Origin: Oscillospiraceae bacterium
GTDB lineage: Bacteria; Bacillota; Clostridia; Oscillospirales; UBA929
Direction of reading: 5' to 3'
Assembly: GCA_009780275.1 (NCBI GenBank)
Contig: WRAI01000016.1
Coordinates: forward strand, 1 to 54,422
DNA length: 54,422 bases
Below are positions 23,886-32,690 of this stretch, one piece after another; the first letter of the stretch is position 1, and every line of letters begins with the position of its first letter. The translations under genes were made by a program, and so were the position numbers. Below the pieces are notes generated by a model, which was not told the origin of the DNA, made no database searches, and worked only from the letters and a program-made list of their open reading frames with translations.

Positions 23886-23901
23886 AAAATATACCCCTTA
23901 T

Positions 23902-24216
23902 TTAACCCCACCATTGTAATTGGCCTCGCACCAACGCTATTTGATCTATCCAACTCTGATCAATTCTAATGGCGCGAGCCTCACCTGTTGTCAAAAGTAG
24001 CGTACTTTGGATACCTACAACTAAATTGTTAGCGGGGTTAATGATGGGCGAGCCGCTCATTCCACCAATCGCAAAAGTATTCATTAAAAAATATCCCGAC
24101 TGGATATTACGAGTAGGCCCCCGACTATGCACCATTCTTCCGCGTGTATCTTGTTCCTTGAGGAGTCCAAAACCCAGGCCCTGGATAGCCAATTCCTCTA
24201 ACTTCACCAGGCACAT
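23902..24216 (-). pseudogene. C-terminal fragment of a trypsin-like serine protease
   Basis: 104 codons carry the second half of a chymotrypsin-fold protease: FAIGGMSGSPIINPANNLVVGIQ holds the nucleophile serine in GMSGSP. The His and Asp of the triad, normally about 100 residues earlier, are missing. Upstream of the first codons the sequence changes to the 45-bp inverted repeat and the tRNA gene. An ATG at 24216 is available, but the product would be inactive. Confidence 0.65.
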
Positions 24217-24230
24217 TTGTAGAGAGCCCG

Positions 24231-24275
24231 TGCAAATGTCAAGTGAAAACCCAGCCAGTCACGTCAGTTAAAAAA
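24231..24275 (+). repeat. 45-bp inverted repeat, right copy
   Basis: Partner of 22921-22965 with two mismatches. It lies 34 bp from the 3' end of the tRNA-Ser gene and joins directly to the cut 5' end of the protease fragment. Confidence 0.85.
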
Positions 24276-24309
24276 GCCAGCAAAACCGCATGGTTGCTGA
24301 CTTTTTGGA

Positions 24310-24398
24310 TGGCGGAGAGGAAGGGATTCGAACCCTTGTGAGCTTGCACTCTAACGGTTTTCAAGACCGCCCCGTTATGACCACTTCGGTACCTCTCC
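24310..24398 (-). tRNA. tRNA-Ser (anticodon UGA)
   Basis: On the minus strand an 89-nt class II tRNA: acceptor GGAGAGG / CCTCTCC, discriminator G, encoded CCA, anticodon loop CTTGAAA with TGA, a long variable arm, and T-loop GGTTCGAATCC. It reads serine codons UCA and related ones. No promoter was recognised. The surrounding DNA is rearranged. Confidence 0.95.
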
Positions 24399-24541
24399 GT
24401 ATGACGTTGACCTTGTGATGACCGCTCAGAAATCGGGCAACACTTTAAGGCAACAGCAGCAGATATTCAGTTGTTATGATACAGCAGAAACGCTGTGGTG
24501 TCAAGGATTTTCAGCCATTAGCGGATAGAAAAAATACCGCA

Positions 24542-24570
24542 TTTCAAGACCGCCCCGTTATGACCACTTC
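24542..24570 (-). repeat. Partial copy of the tRNA-Ser gene
   Basis: Twenty-nine bases identical to 24359-24387, the segment from the D-arm to the anticodon loop of tRNA-Ser, in the same orientation and 183 bp away. Weak similarity continues to about 24592. It cannot form a tRNA. It looks like the scar of a duplication or of an element that used the tRNA gene as its target. Confidence 0.85.
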
Positions 24571-24683
24571 ACTATTCCTCCGTGACGCTGAATCACTATA
24601 TCACATTCGTGCCGGGTTGTCAATGTATAAATTATCGCCGGACTGGTCAATACTACCATCATTACCAATTGGAGGTGTTGTAC

Positions 24684-25442
24684 TTGAAAGGAGACAGAAG
24701 CACAGGACAATTTACCGGCAAGGGATTTTACATCGTATTATTGCTATGTGTTGCCGTAATCGGTGTAGCCGGATTTACACTGATGCGCTCAACCAACAGC
24801 TTGACCGTAAATCCCGTGCAAAATACGCCGTGGACTTTTCCTGCGGCAACCCCGAGCATTGCCCCGCCCGCGGGGAATATTTCGTCGCCCTCGCCGCGCC
24901 CCAGCCCCGCAGACGAAAATCGCTCTGCGGAAAATGTGACGCCACAACCGTCACCGCAACCGGCGGCAACCGTTGCACCGACACCCGTGCCTGTGATCAA
25001 CGAGTATGAGGAGGCACAAGAAGTCGCTGCCGTATCGTTTTTTGTGCGGCCGGTTGAAGCAGCGTTGCCCACAATGTTTGCTGAGGACGAGCTGACGTAT
25101 AACCCGACGCTGGGTGTGTGGCGGTTTCATGGCGGCATCGACATCTACGCTGAACTCGGCACACCGGTGATGGCTGTTGCCGATGGCGAAGTTGAGCGAG
25201 TGGACATTGATATGTTGTTGGGCAATCTCGTGGTCATTCGTCACGCAGGGGGGGTGATCAGCCTATATGCCAACCTTGACGACGCACTGTTCGTGAGCAT
25301 CGGCGACCGTGTATCGGCGGGCGATGTCATTGGGGCCATCGGTGACAGCGCGCCGGGAAAAGCCTTGCAGGCGGCGCATCTGCATTTTGAGATGCGGCAG
25401 GATGGGGAAGTAGTGAATCCGTTGAAGTATTTACCGGGATAG
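24684..25442 (+). CDS. M23 (LytM) metallopeptidase, SpoIIQ-like
   Basis: A 252-aa membrane-anchored protein: one TM segment (FYIVLLLCVAVIGVAGF, residues 13-29), a long Pro/Ser/Ala-rich extracellular linker (residues about 45-120), and a C-terminal LytM domain. The zinc motif is complete: HGGID supplies the first His and the Asp, and HLHFEM the last histidine pair, so it may cleave peptidoglycan. The size and layout match clostridial SpoIIQ, which pairs with SpoIIIAH at the forespore membrane, but other M23 wall enzymes look the same. Start chosen as TTG at 24684, where GGAGGTG lies 7 nt upstream; the longer frame begins in unrelated sequence. Confidence 0.82.
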   Translation: MKGDRSTGQFTGKGFYIVLLLCVAVIGVAGFTLMRSTNSLTVNPVQNTPWTFPAATPSIAPPAGNISSPSPRPSPADENRSAENVTPQPSPQPAATVAPTPVPVINEYEEAQEVAAVSFFVRPVEAALPTMFAEDELTYNPTLGVWRFHGGIDIYAELGTPVMAVADGEVERVDIDMLLGNLVVIRHAGGVISLYANLDDALFVSIGDRVSAGDVIGAIGDSAPGKALQAAHLHFEMRQDGEVVNPLKYLPG

Positions 25443-25464
25443 GGGATTGCTCGGCAGTAAACAA

Positions 25465-25490
25465 GGCGCGATGAAGATATCGCGCCCTAC
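25465..25490. repeat. Dispersed palindromic repeat, copy c
   Basis: GGCGCGAT / ATCGCGCC around GAAGAT, ending CCCTAC. Together with the following bases it matches the copy before glyA (from 36514) at 26 of 28 positions. It may also serve as a transcript end for the M23 gene. Confidence 0.7.
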
Positions 25491-25577
25491 ATATATTTAC
25501 AAGTGCACCCACTTTTAGCATAATCACAAACGTTAAAGAACTTTCCTAAATACGCAAAAATGACAGAGGGTGTAACT

Positions 25578-25934
25578 GTGAAAAAGAAACCTCATGGCTA
25601 TATGATAGCGTTTGGCGCGGTTTGTCTGATTCTCGCTTCCATTCTGCTTTTTCTAGTGTGGGGTTTCATTTCAATGTTTTCCTCTTTCTTTTCAATAGAG
25701 CTTAATTTGGGGCGTCTAGCTTGTGCGCCATGTCACCGCAGGCGCAGGATTGTCATGCGTGTGAGTGATGAATATTTTGCGGCGGAGATGTTATCTTTGG
25801 ATTTATATTATTTGAATCTATTGCAAAAGGGTGCAGGTGCAGCAATACAAGGTGCACACGGTGCGATGCTTTCGTCGTGCTGTGCTTGCATAAATATACC
25901 GGATATGTTACAATGTGGCCATGAATATACTTGA
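25578..25934 (+). CDS. Small hypothetical membrane protein or remnant
   Basis: From the GTG at 25578 (SD GAGGGTG) the frame starts like a real protein, VKKKPHGYMIAFGAVCLI, and has one strong TM segment to about residue 35. After that it becomes Cys/Arg-rich and unlike any domain I know, and it overlaps the dxs promoter and start. Either a short membrane protein frameshifted near 25710, or chance. The rest of this stretch (25443-25920) holds only the repeat and the dxs promoter. Confidence 0.3.
   Translation: MKKKPHGYMIAFGAVCLILASILLFLVWGFISMFSSFFSIELNLGRLACAPCHRRRRIVMRVSDEYFAAEMLSLDLYYLNLLQKGAGAAIQGAHGAMLSSCCACINIPDMLQCGHEYT
25886..25914 (+). promoter_or_regulatory. Promoter of the dxs cluster
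   Basis: TTGCAT (25886-25891), 17-bp spacer, TACAAT (25909-25914). The expected transcription start, 7 nt past the -10, falls on the A of the dxs ATG at 25921. Confidence 0.65.
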
Positions 25935-27750
25935 TGCCAATGTAAAAAAAATGACGCCGGCACAGCTGGAACGGCTGGCTAAGCGGATTCGGTGTTTTTT
26001 GCTTGCCCATGTGTCGCAGACGGGCGGACATTTGGCGCCCAGTTTGGGCGCAGTAGACTTGATTGTAGCGTTGCACAAAGTCTTTGATACGTCAGTTGAT
26101 CGCGTGGTTTTTGACGTGGGACACCAAGCCTATTCGCATAAAATTTTGACGGGACGGCGCGAAGGTTTCGATAAACTGCGACAATGGGGCGAAATGTCGG
26201 GTTTCCCCTGCCCCAATGAGAGCGTTCACGATGCTTTTGTCGGGGGTCACGCTTCGACGTCAATTTCGCTTGCCTTGGGGATGGCGCGTGCTGAGCGGTT
26301 GAAAGGCTCTGACGCGCGGTGTATTGCCGTATTGGGCGACGGCGCGCTGACCGGCGGACTGGCCTATGAGGCTATTAACGATGCGGGGCATAGTCGCGAG
26401 CCGTTGATTGTAGTCCTCAACGACAACGGCATGTCGATTTCACGTAATGTCGGCGGTATGTCGAAACATTTGGCGCGGCTGCGCTCGCGCCCGCAGTATA
26501 TCAAAATGAAGATCGCCTATCATAAACTGACCGACCCGTTGCCGGGTGGAAAGACCATCAACCGTGCGCTGCATCGCATGAAACGCGGCGTGCGTGACAC
26601 TATTTTATCCGATAGTTCTCTGTTTGAAAGCATGGGTTTCGCCTACTTGGGCCCTGCTGACGGGCATAATATTGACGAGATGGTGGAGTTGTTCCGCCAC
26701 GCCAAGTCGCTCAAACGCCCGGTATTGATTCACTTGATGACCCGCAAGGGCAAAGGCTATAAGCAAGCCGAGCAGAACCCATCGGCGTTTCACGGTGTGC
26801 CGGCGTTTGATTTGCAGAATGGCTTGGCGGCTAAGAATGGTGAAACGTTTTCCGATCGCTTTGGCAAAACATTGTGCAAATTGGCGCAAAATGATAAAAA
26901 AATTGTTGCCATAACAGCGGCCATGCCTGATGGCACGGGGCTCTGTCAGTTTGTCAAGCAATATCCGTCGCGTTTTTTTGATGTCGGCATTGCCGAGGGT
27001 CATGCTGTTACGATGGCGGCGGCAATGGCGAAGCAAGGCATAAAGCCTGTGGTGGCTGTATATTCCAGTTTTTTGCAGCGGGCATATGACCATATTTTGC
27101 ATGATGTGGCAATTGGCAATTTGCCTGTGGTCTTTTGCGTTGATCGCGCGGGGCTGGTTGGTGAGGATGGCGCGACACACCAAGGTACATTTGACGTTGG
27201 CTTTTTGTCACAGATTCCCAATTTGACGCTTTACGCACCGGCATCGCTGGATGAACTGGAAAGTATGCTCTCCGCGGCACTGGCCGACCTAAAAGGGCCG
27301 GTGGCCATCCGTTACCCGCGGGGCGGTGAGGGCGCATACAACGGAAATTATGCCGATTGTGACTTTGCCGTATTGCGGCCGGGGAACGATGCTTGCCTGC
27401 TGACTTACGGTACACTGACGCATACGGCGCTTGAAACGGCGGAGCGTTTGGCTAAGCAGGGCTTGCAAGTGTCTGTTATCAAACTGAATAAGCTGTCGCC
27501 CTTGCCGTGCGATTCGTTGCACGACAAGTTGCCGAAACGCTTTGCTGTTATTGAAGATGTTGTGCGAAACGGCTCGGTTGGGCAACGAATGGCGGCAGAG
27601 TGCGCGGCGCGCGGCGGTGAATTTTCGCCTGTGCTGTTTAATCTCGGGCAGACATTTATGCCGCACGGCTCAATTACAAAACAACGCGCGGCGGCGGGGC
27701 TGGATACGGATAGCTTGACGGAAAAGTTGACGGAAGCATGGTGCGGTTAG
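25921..27750 (+). CDS. dxs: 1-deoxy-D-xylulose-5-phosphate synthase
   Basis: A 609-aa TPP enzyme making DXP from pyruvate and glyceraldehyde 3-phosphate, the entry to the MEP isoprenoid pathway (and to thiamine and pyridoxal). The N-terminal domain has TGGHLAPSLGAVDL, FVGGHASTSISLALGMA and the TPP/Mg motif GDGALTGGLAYEAIND. The central pyrimidine domain has FDVGIAEGHAVTMAAAMA and GATHQGTFDV, and the C-terminal transketolase domain completes it. MNILDANVKKMTPAQLERL aligns with the family start, yet no SD precedes the ATG and the promoter allows no leader, so translation may be leaderless. First gene of the dxs-tlyA-nadK-yfhO-argR-recN cluster. Confidence 0.95.
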   Translation: MNILDANVKKMTPAQLERLAKRIRCFLLAHVSQTGGHLAPSLGAVDLIVALHKVFDTSVDRVVFDVGHQAYSHKILTGRREGFDKLRQWGEMSGFPCPNESVHDAFVGGHASTSISLALGMARAERLKGSDARCIAVLGDGALTGGLAYEAINDAGHSREPLIVVLNDNGMSISRNVGGMSKHLARLRSRPQYIKMKIAYHKLTDPLPGGKTINRALHRMKRGVRDTILSDSSLFESMGFAYLGPADGHNIDEMVELFRHAKSLKRPVLIHLMTRKGKGYKQAEQNPSAFHGVPAFDLQNGLAAKNGETFSDRFGKTLCKLAQNDKKIVAITAAMPDGTGLCQFVKQYPSRFFDVGIAEGHAVTMAAAMAKQGIKPVVAVYSSFLQRAYDHILHDVAIGNLPVVFCVDRAGLVGEDGATHQGTFDVGFLSQIPNLTLYAPASLDELESMLSAALADLKGPVAIRYPRGGEGAYNGNYADCDFAVLRPGNDACLLTYGTLTHTALETAERLAKQGLQVSVIKLNKLSPLPCDSLHDKLPKRFAVIEDVVRNGSVGQRMAAECAARGGEFSPVLFNLGQTFMPHGSITKQRAAAGLDTDSLTEKLTEAWCG

Positions 27751-28454
27751 ATGTAGCGTTGGTGCAGCGCGGGGTTGTTTCCAGCCGAACCGTTGCGGCA
27801 GAGGCAATTGCAGCGGAGTTTGTGACAGTGAACGGTGCGATTGCACACAAGGCAAGCATGAAAATCGTTGACAGCGATGATGTGCAGGTCAAAGCTCTGC
27901 CGCACAACTATGTTGGGCGCGGTGGCGTAAAATTGGCGCATGCGTTGGCGTGTTTTGGCATTGACGTGGGCGGTCGTGTGGCCTTAGATGTCGGTGCGTC
28001 AACAGGCGGCTTTACCGATTGTCTGTTGCAAAACGGCGCGGCACGTGTTTATGCCGTCGATGTGGGCAAGGGGCAGTTGCATAAACGTTTGCGAGCCGAC
28101 GAGCGTGTTGTCGCGATGGAGCAGACGGATATTCGCGGACTGGCGTTGCCGGAGTTGGTCGATTTAATAGTCGTTGATGTGTCGTTCATTTCATTGACGA
28201 GAATTATCGACTACTTGGCAATTTACGCAAAATCGAATGCACTGGCTTTACTGCTCGTCAAGCCGCAGTTCGAAACATCAAAATCGCGCAAGAACAAGCA
28301 TGGTGTTGTAATAGATAAAGCAGTGCGGGAGATCGCAGTGCAATCGGTGGCACAATCGGCAGAGGCGTGCGGATGGCGTGTGCTGGGGCGCGAGATTTCG
28401 CCGCTTGCGGGCGGTGACGGGAATATCGAGTATTTTTTACATGCGAGTAGGTGA
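27738..28454 (+). CDS. tlyA: TlyA family rRNA 2'-O-methyltransferase
   Basis: A 238-aa protein: an N-terminal S4 RNA-binding domain (MVRLDVALVQRGVVSSRTVA) and an FtsJ-like methyltransferase domain with SAM motif VALDVGASTGGFTDCLLQNG and the catalytic-region DLIVVDVSFISL. TlyA enzymes methylate riboses in 16S and 23S rRNA; some were first called haemolysins. The start overlaps the end of dxs by 13 bp, so the two are coupled. The gene order dxs-tlyA-nadK is the usual Firmicute one. Confidence 0.94.
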   Translation: MVRLDVALVQRGVVSSRTVAAEAIAAEFVTVNGAIAHKASMKIVDSDDVQVKALPHNYVGRGGVKLAHALACFGIDVGGRVALDVGASTGGFTDCLLQNGAARVYAVDVGKGQLHKRLRADERVVAMEQTDIRGLALPELVDLIVVDVSFISLTRIIDYLAIYAKSNALALLLVKPQFETSKSRKNKHGVVIDKAVREIAVQSVAQSAEACGWRVLGREISPLAGGDGNIEYFLHASR

Positions 28455-28459
28455 TAACG

Positions 28460-29272
28460 ATGATCGAACGTGTATTGATTTGCCCGAATGGCAACAAGGA
28501 TAAGGATTTGGCAGTGACAAACAAGTTGTGTGCAGTGTTGTTGGAAAACGGTCTTGACTCACTTATCGCGACACATGATGTCGATTGGCGGCAAGTGTTG
28601 GCGCGGGTGCAGTGTATTATTACGATCGGCGGTGACGGCACACTACTTCATGTTGCCAAACGTGCGGCGCAGGCGGGAGTGCCCGTTATTGGCGTCAATA
28701 TGGGTAATTTGGGTTTTATGACTGAATTGGAAGTGGCCGAACTTGAACAATTGCCCGGTATTTTGCGCGGTGGTTGGCAGCCTGACCCGCGCATGATGTT
28801 GCAGTTGTCGGTCGAGCGCGGCGGCACGGAGATTTACGCTGATTATGCTTTAAATGATGCGGTGTTGAGTGGCGGCCCGGAGGCACGGATGGTGGAAATT
28901 AATGTTCGGAATGGTGATATGTCGCTGTTGCGTGTGACGGGCGATGGGTTGATTGTGTCAACGCCCACGGGGAGCACAGCATACTCGTTGTCGGCAGGCG
29001 GGCCAGTTGTTGAACCGTGTGCCGAATGCTTGCTTGTGACGGCAATTTGTCCGCACCGCATGGATGTGCGTAGCGTGGTCTTATCAGCAGAGCGCAAACT
29101 GGAGTTGTCGGTCAGTGCGCGTGCTGACGCATGGTTGAGTGTGGACGGCAACGAGGCGTTTGCTGTGCGGCAAGGCGATATTGTCACTGTGGCACGATGG
29201 GCGAAGAAGCTAACGCTGATGCGGGTCAAAGAGAACGGGTTTATGGAACGGATTGGAGAGAAATTGTCATGA
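28460..29272 (+). CDS. nadK: NAD kinase
   Basis: A 270-aa ATP-NAD kinase producing NADP. Family motifs: TIGGDGTLLH (catalytic GGDG), NMGNLGFMTE, ALNDAVLSGG-type NE/ND segment, and STPTGSTAYSLSAGGPVVEP. Start placed at the ATG 28460 behind AGGTGA; a GTG nine bases earlier overlaps the tlyA stop. The stop overlaps the next start as ATGA. Confidence 0.94.
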   Translation: MIERVLICPNGNKDKDLAVTNKLCAVLLENGLDSLIATHDVDWRQVLARVQCIITIGGDGTLLHVAKRAAQAGVPVIGVNMGNLGFMTELEVAELEQLPGILRGGWQPDPRMMLQLSVERGGTEIYADYALNDAVLSGGPEARMVEINVRNGDMSLLRVTGDGLIVSTPTGSTAYSLSAGGPVVEPCAECLLVTAICPHRMDVRSVVLSAERKLELSVSARADAWLSVDGNEAFAVRQGDIVTVARWAKKLTLMRVKENGFMERIGEKLS

Positions 29273-31782
29273 GACAAGCCGTTACGGCACTTTGGATGCG
29301 CTCATGGCTTTTTAAGTACTCGTCACTATTCTTGGGTGTTTTTTTTGCCGTTTATTCACCGTTTTTGCTTTCGGGACGTACGTTCATCTGGGTCATTGAC
29401 GGGTATAGGCATCATATTCCTTTCGTTATGGAAACGGGGCGGCTTTGGGGTGCCATGCTCTCGGGGCAAGAGTTTCAGTTCAGCAACTATTTTGGGCTTG
29501 GAAACTGTTCGGTAACTGCGCTGGCATTTTATTTTTGGTATCCACTTAATGTTTTAATGGTTGTTTTGCCGGACAGTATCATTGAAATCAGCCATTTTCT
29601 GAGTGTCGCGCTGCACTTTTATCTTGCCGGGCTTTTCTGTTTTATCATGCTTCGGCGTTTCAAGTTTAATCCGTGTGCCGCCATGACGGGGGCATTGATG
29701 TATGCCTTTTCGCCCATTATGCTGTCTGCGTTTACACGGCACTATTTTTTTGCGGCGGGGGCGGTGATGTTGCCGCTTCTTGTGATTGCAACTGAGAGAT
29801 TTTTGGAGAACCATAGAAAATGGGGTCTCCTCGTGAGTGTTGTGGTCATTCATGCGTTTATGGGCTATTACTTCTTTTTCTTTAATAGCGTGTTTATCGC
29901 ACTATATGTGCTGTTCAGAATGCGAGAGTTGTATAAAGGCGAGAATTGGGCAGCGTATACTCTGCGGCTTGGCAAGTTTGCGGCAGCCTATCTTACGGGA
30001 ATCATTCTTTCATCTGTTGTTTTGCTTCCATTCGCGTATATGATTATTGACAGCTCTAGGGGAGCAGGGGCGGAGGGCATTCTCTTTTTTAGCGTTCAGA
30101 GCATAGCGTTAGGCATCGTCGGACTTTTTTTGCCTACGCCTTCACTAGATGTTTTTTCGCCGCCGTTTGCCAATATCTTGCTCCTTGCATTCCTGCCCTT
30201 TTTCTTTTTGCGCAAGGGCAATATCACAATGAAAATTATGCTTGTGTTCTGCGTTTCCGGGTTGGCTCTCCCTTTTGTCGGATATTTGATGAACGGGTTT
30301 GTCTATGTAAACAATCGCTGGAACTATATGGTGGCACTGGTCGGTATTTACGTCATTGTATATGGGCTCGAAAATCAAAAGCAGTTTTTTAAGAGGAAAA
30401 TAAATACAAAAAAGGTCGGAGCGGTCGGTCTTGTGTTGTGTATTGCTTTTGGTTTCTCATTCAATTTAATTTACTCAAGGGAGTTTTTAAGATGGGGTGA
30501 CTACGCACAAATCAATTATGCAAGGTATCGTAATTTTTCGCACACGACTTCTGACGGATCGTTTGACTTTTTCAGAGTTACACAACCGGTACGTTACAAT
30601 GCCGTACGGCCTAACGTCCGACGCCCCAATTTAGGCACTGAAGGTCTTATTGACGGGTATTTTGCCACAAACGCCTATGTATCGTCGATGCATGCCGGCA
30701 AGTTTGATTTTGCAAGATTTTTTCATGCACATCACAATTTTTATAACGTGTCATACAACGGATTCGACAACAGAGGACATATTCTTGCCATTCTTAACAA
30801 TCGCTACATGCTTTTGCAAAATGAGCAAACTTTCCTTGCCCCTTATGGTTATATACATGATGGGTCAAGAGGAAACCGGCACACACAAGTTTATACAAAC
30901 AGCAACGCCCTGCCGTTTGGGTTTGTGTATCGGTCGTTTGTAACGCGAGAGCAAGCGGCCGCCCTCAACCCCATCGCCAGAGAGAGTCTCCTGACAAAAG
31001 CAGTTGTTTTGGAACAAGACGTTGCTTTGGGTCGCTTTGATGTCAATCGCATAGACAATGTGACAATGCTGACAGCCGGCGAGGGGCTTTCGATTGAGTG
31101 GGCCTGTGAGCGGGAATTTAATTTGACATTTCCGCGGGAGAGTGACAGTGAAGTGTTTGTACAGCTGTACATCAGAAACAAGACGCATCGCGGCGCATTT
31201 GTCGCCAATTTAAAGAGTGAAAGCGGGTACGTCAACCAAATTCAATCCTTTGCCGATATCAATTTATTCAATGACTGGAACAATTTTTTTGTGGTTAACA
31301 TGGGCTATTTGGCCGAATGGCAAGACGACTATTCTGTCAGTGTATCCTTAACCGACGGGGATTTCGTCATTGCAGACATTGCCGTCTACTTGCGCGATAT
31401 GGGCGGGTTTGCTGAAGAAATAGCGGCCGTCAATGCACGAGAATCGCTGATGCTTTACAGTTATGACGCCGGCAGAATACGTGGGAGTATAACCATGCGC
31501 GAGCCGGGAATTGTCTTCTTCAGCGTTCCGTATAGCAGAGGGTTCAATGCACATGTCAATGGAGAGCCGGCAGATATTCTGCAAGCCAACATTGGATTTA
31601 TGGGTCTTTTGCTTGACGAGGGGGATTTTGAGATAGAAATTTGGTTCAGAACGCCCTTTCTAAGGCTGGGAGGCATTGTGACATTGGTTGGAGGTTTGGG
31701 CGTTGTTCTGTTTTGGGTGTTCGGGAAATTTGCGTTAAAACGGCTTGGCAAGGAGCAGAATGCCGCCGTAATGGAGGAGTAA
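29269..31782 (+). CDS. YfhO family membrane protein (GT-C-like)
   Basis: An 837-aa polytopic protein. The first half has about 10-12 TM segments with the YfhO hallmarks IDGYRHHIPFVMETGRLW, FSNYFGLGNCSVTAL and FYFWYPLN. The second half (about 440-800) is mostly extracellular and beta-rich, followed by a last TM near residue 805 and a Lys-rich tail. YfhO proteins of Bacillus and Listeria decorate lipoteichoic or wall teichoic acid with sugars from lipid-linked donors. Start at 29269 with SD GGAGAG, overlapping the nadK stop. Its position between nadK and argR is unusual for this conserved cluster. Confidence 0.88.
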   Translation: MRQAVTALWMRSWLFKYSSLFLGVFFAVYSPFLLSGRTFIWVIDGYRHHIPFVMETGRLWGAMLSGQEFQFSNYFGLGNCSVTALAFYFWYPLNVLMVVLPDSIIEISHFLSVALHFYLAGLFCFIMLRRFKFNPCAAMTGALMYAFSPIMLSAFTRHYFFAAGAVMLPLLVIATERFLENHRKWGLLVSVVVIHAFMGYYFFFFNSVFIALYVLFRMRELYKGENWAAYTLRLGKFAAAYLTGIILSSVVLLPFAYMIIDSSRGAGAEGILFFSVQSIALGIVGLFLPTPSLDVFSPPFANILLLAFLPFFFLRKGNITMKIMLVFCVSGLALPFVGYLMNGFVYVNNRWNYMVALVGIYVIVYGLENQKQFFKRKINTKKVGAVGLVLCIAFGFSFNLIYSREFLRWGDYAQINYARYRNFSHTTSDGSFDFFRVTQPVRYNAVRPNVRRPNLGTEGLIDGYFATNAYVSSMHAGKFDFARFFHAHHNFYNVSYNGFDNRGHILAILNNRYMLLQNEQTFLAPYGYIHDGSRGNRHTQVYTNSNALPFGFVYRSFVTREQAAALNPIARESLLTKAVVLEQDVALGRFDVNRIDNVTMLTAGEGLSIEWACEREFNLTFPRESDSEVFVQLYIRNKTHRGAFVANLKSESGYVNQIQSFADINLFNDWNNFFVVNMGYLAEWQDDYSVSVSLTDGDFVIADIAVYLRDMGGFAEEIAAVNARESLMLYSYDAGRIRGSITMREPGIVFFSVPYSRGFNAHVNGEPADILQANIGFMGLLLDEGDFEIEIWFRTPFLRLGGIVTLVGGLGVVLFWVFGKFALKRLGKEQNAAVMEE

Positions 31783-31786
31783 TGAT

Positions 31787-32236
31787 ATGAAACATGCACG
31801 GCACAAAATGATACTAGACCTCATTGTCAACGAGGTCATCGCTACGCAAGAGCAATTGACGCAACGTCTGCTTGAAATGCGTTGCCCGACCACGCAAGCC
31901 ACGGTGTCGCGGGATATTCGGGAGTTAGGGCTACACAAGACGCTCGACGCTGCAAGCGGGCTGTACCGTTATGCCGCGCCATCTGACCCGATTGGCGCGT
32001 CGTCGCGACTGAACGCCATTTTCCGCGAAGCAGTGTTGGCGTGTGAACACGCGCAAAATCTTGTTGTTGTCAAAACTATGCCGGGACTGGCGAGTGCGGC
32101 GGGTGCGGCGATTGATGCGCTGCATCATGACGACATCGTTGGTACGATTTCAGGCGATGATACGGTATTTGTCGCCATGCGGAATGTTGCCGCGGCGAAG
32201 AAGTTTGCGCTGGACATTGGGAATTTGATTGCATAG
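31787..32236 (+). CDS. argR: Arginine repressor
   Basis: A 149-aa ArgR/AhrC protein. The N-terminal winged helix contains TQATVSRDIRELGLHK, the recognition segment of the family. The C-terminal hexamerisation domain contains MPGLASAAGAAIDAL and VGTISGDDTVFVAMRN, where arginine binds. It controls arginine biosynthesis and catabolism; the carbamoyl-phosphate genes in this window would be candidate targets, although no ARG box was identified. Four bases separate it from the yfhO stop. Confidence 0.95.
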   Translation: MKHARHKMILDLIVNEVIATQEQLTQRLLEMRCPTTQATVSRDIRELGLHKTLDAASGLYRYAAPSDPIGASSRLNAIFREAVLACEHAQNLVVVKTMPGLASAAGAAIDALHHDDIVGTISGDDTVFVAMRNVAAAKKFALDIGNLIA

Positions 32237-32316
32237 TGGATTTATTTCAAGTGAGCGGAAATTTATATTTTATGCTATGGTAGACGGCAAGGCACACATC
32301 AAACATAAGGCAGGAA

Positions 32317-32634
32317 ATGAGTATGCGTAATTGGCAATTTCAACTTCTTATGTGTATCATTGCCATTTTGGTAATAGTTGTTGCACCACTTGTATTCATC
32401 TATGGCAGGATGGTCAATAGCTCGTTAGTGTGGCTGATTCCTATTGTACTTGTGGCTGGATTTTGGGTGTTTATTATTAAAGTGAGCAAAATGTCAGGCG
32501 AATTTCTGACAATGAAAGACATCAAGGCAATGAAGATGGGCGAATGTAGTAGTTGTAAGCATGAAGATACGACCGGCTGTCCATTTTATGGACGACCAAA
32601 AATAGAAGCAGGTTGTGATTACTGGAATAAGTAA
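32317..32634 (+). CDS. Small two-TM protein with Cys-rich tail
   Basis: A 105-aa protein with two TM helices (LLMCIIAILVIVVAPLVFIYG and WLIPIVLVAGFWVFIIKV), then a short tail CSSCKHEDTTGCPFYG ending in AGCDYWNK, which holds four cysteines able to bind metal. Family not recognised. It is inserted between argR and recN. An in-frame ATG at 32323 with SD AAGGCAGGAA is an alternative start. Confidence 0.7.
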   Translation: MSMRNWQFQLLMCIIAILVIVVAPLVFIYGRMVNSSLVWLIPIVLVAGFWVFIIKVSKMSGEFLTMKDIKAMKMGECSSCKHEDTTGCPFYGRPKIEAGCDYWNK

Positions 32635-32690
32635 ATACTATACCTAATAAGCATTTTCCCAGACATATCTTTCCACATACGAGGTCTATT

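Noticed and set aside
24542-24592. Second tRNA-Ser gene
   Set aside because: Only the segment from the D-arm to the anticodon loop is present; acceptor and T-arm are missing.
24620-24665. Sigma-F type promoter before the SpoIIQ-like gene
   Set aside because: GTATA with a GGTCAATAC-like element at the right distance matches the consensus too poorly to annotate.
24476-25009. 177-codon plus-strand frame over the tRNA fragment and M23 gene
   Set aside because: It overlaps the M23 gene in another frame and has no domain; the M23 frame has motif and SD support.
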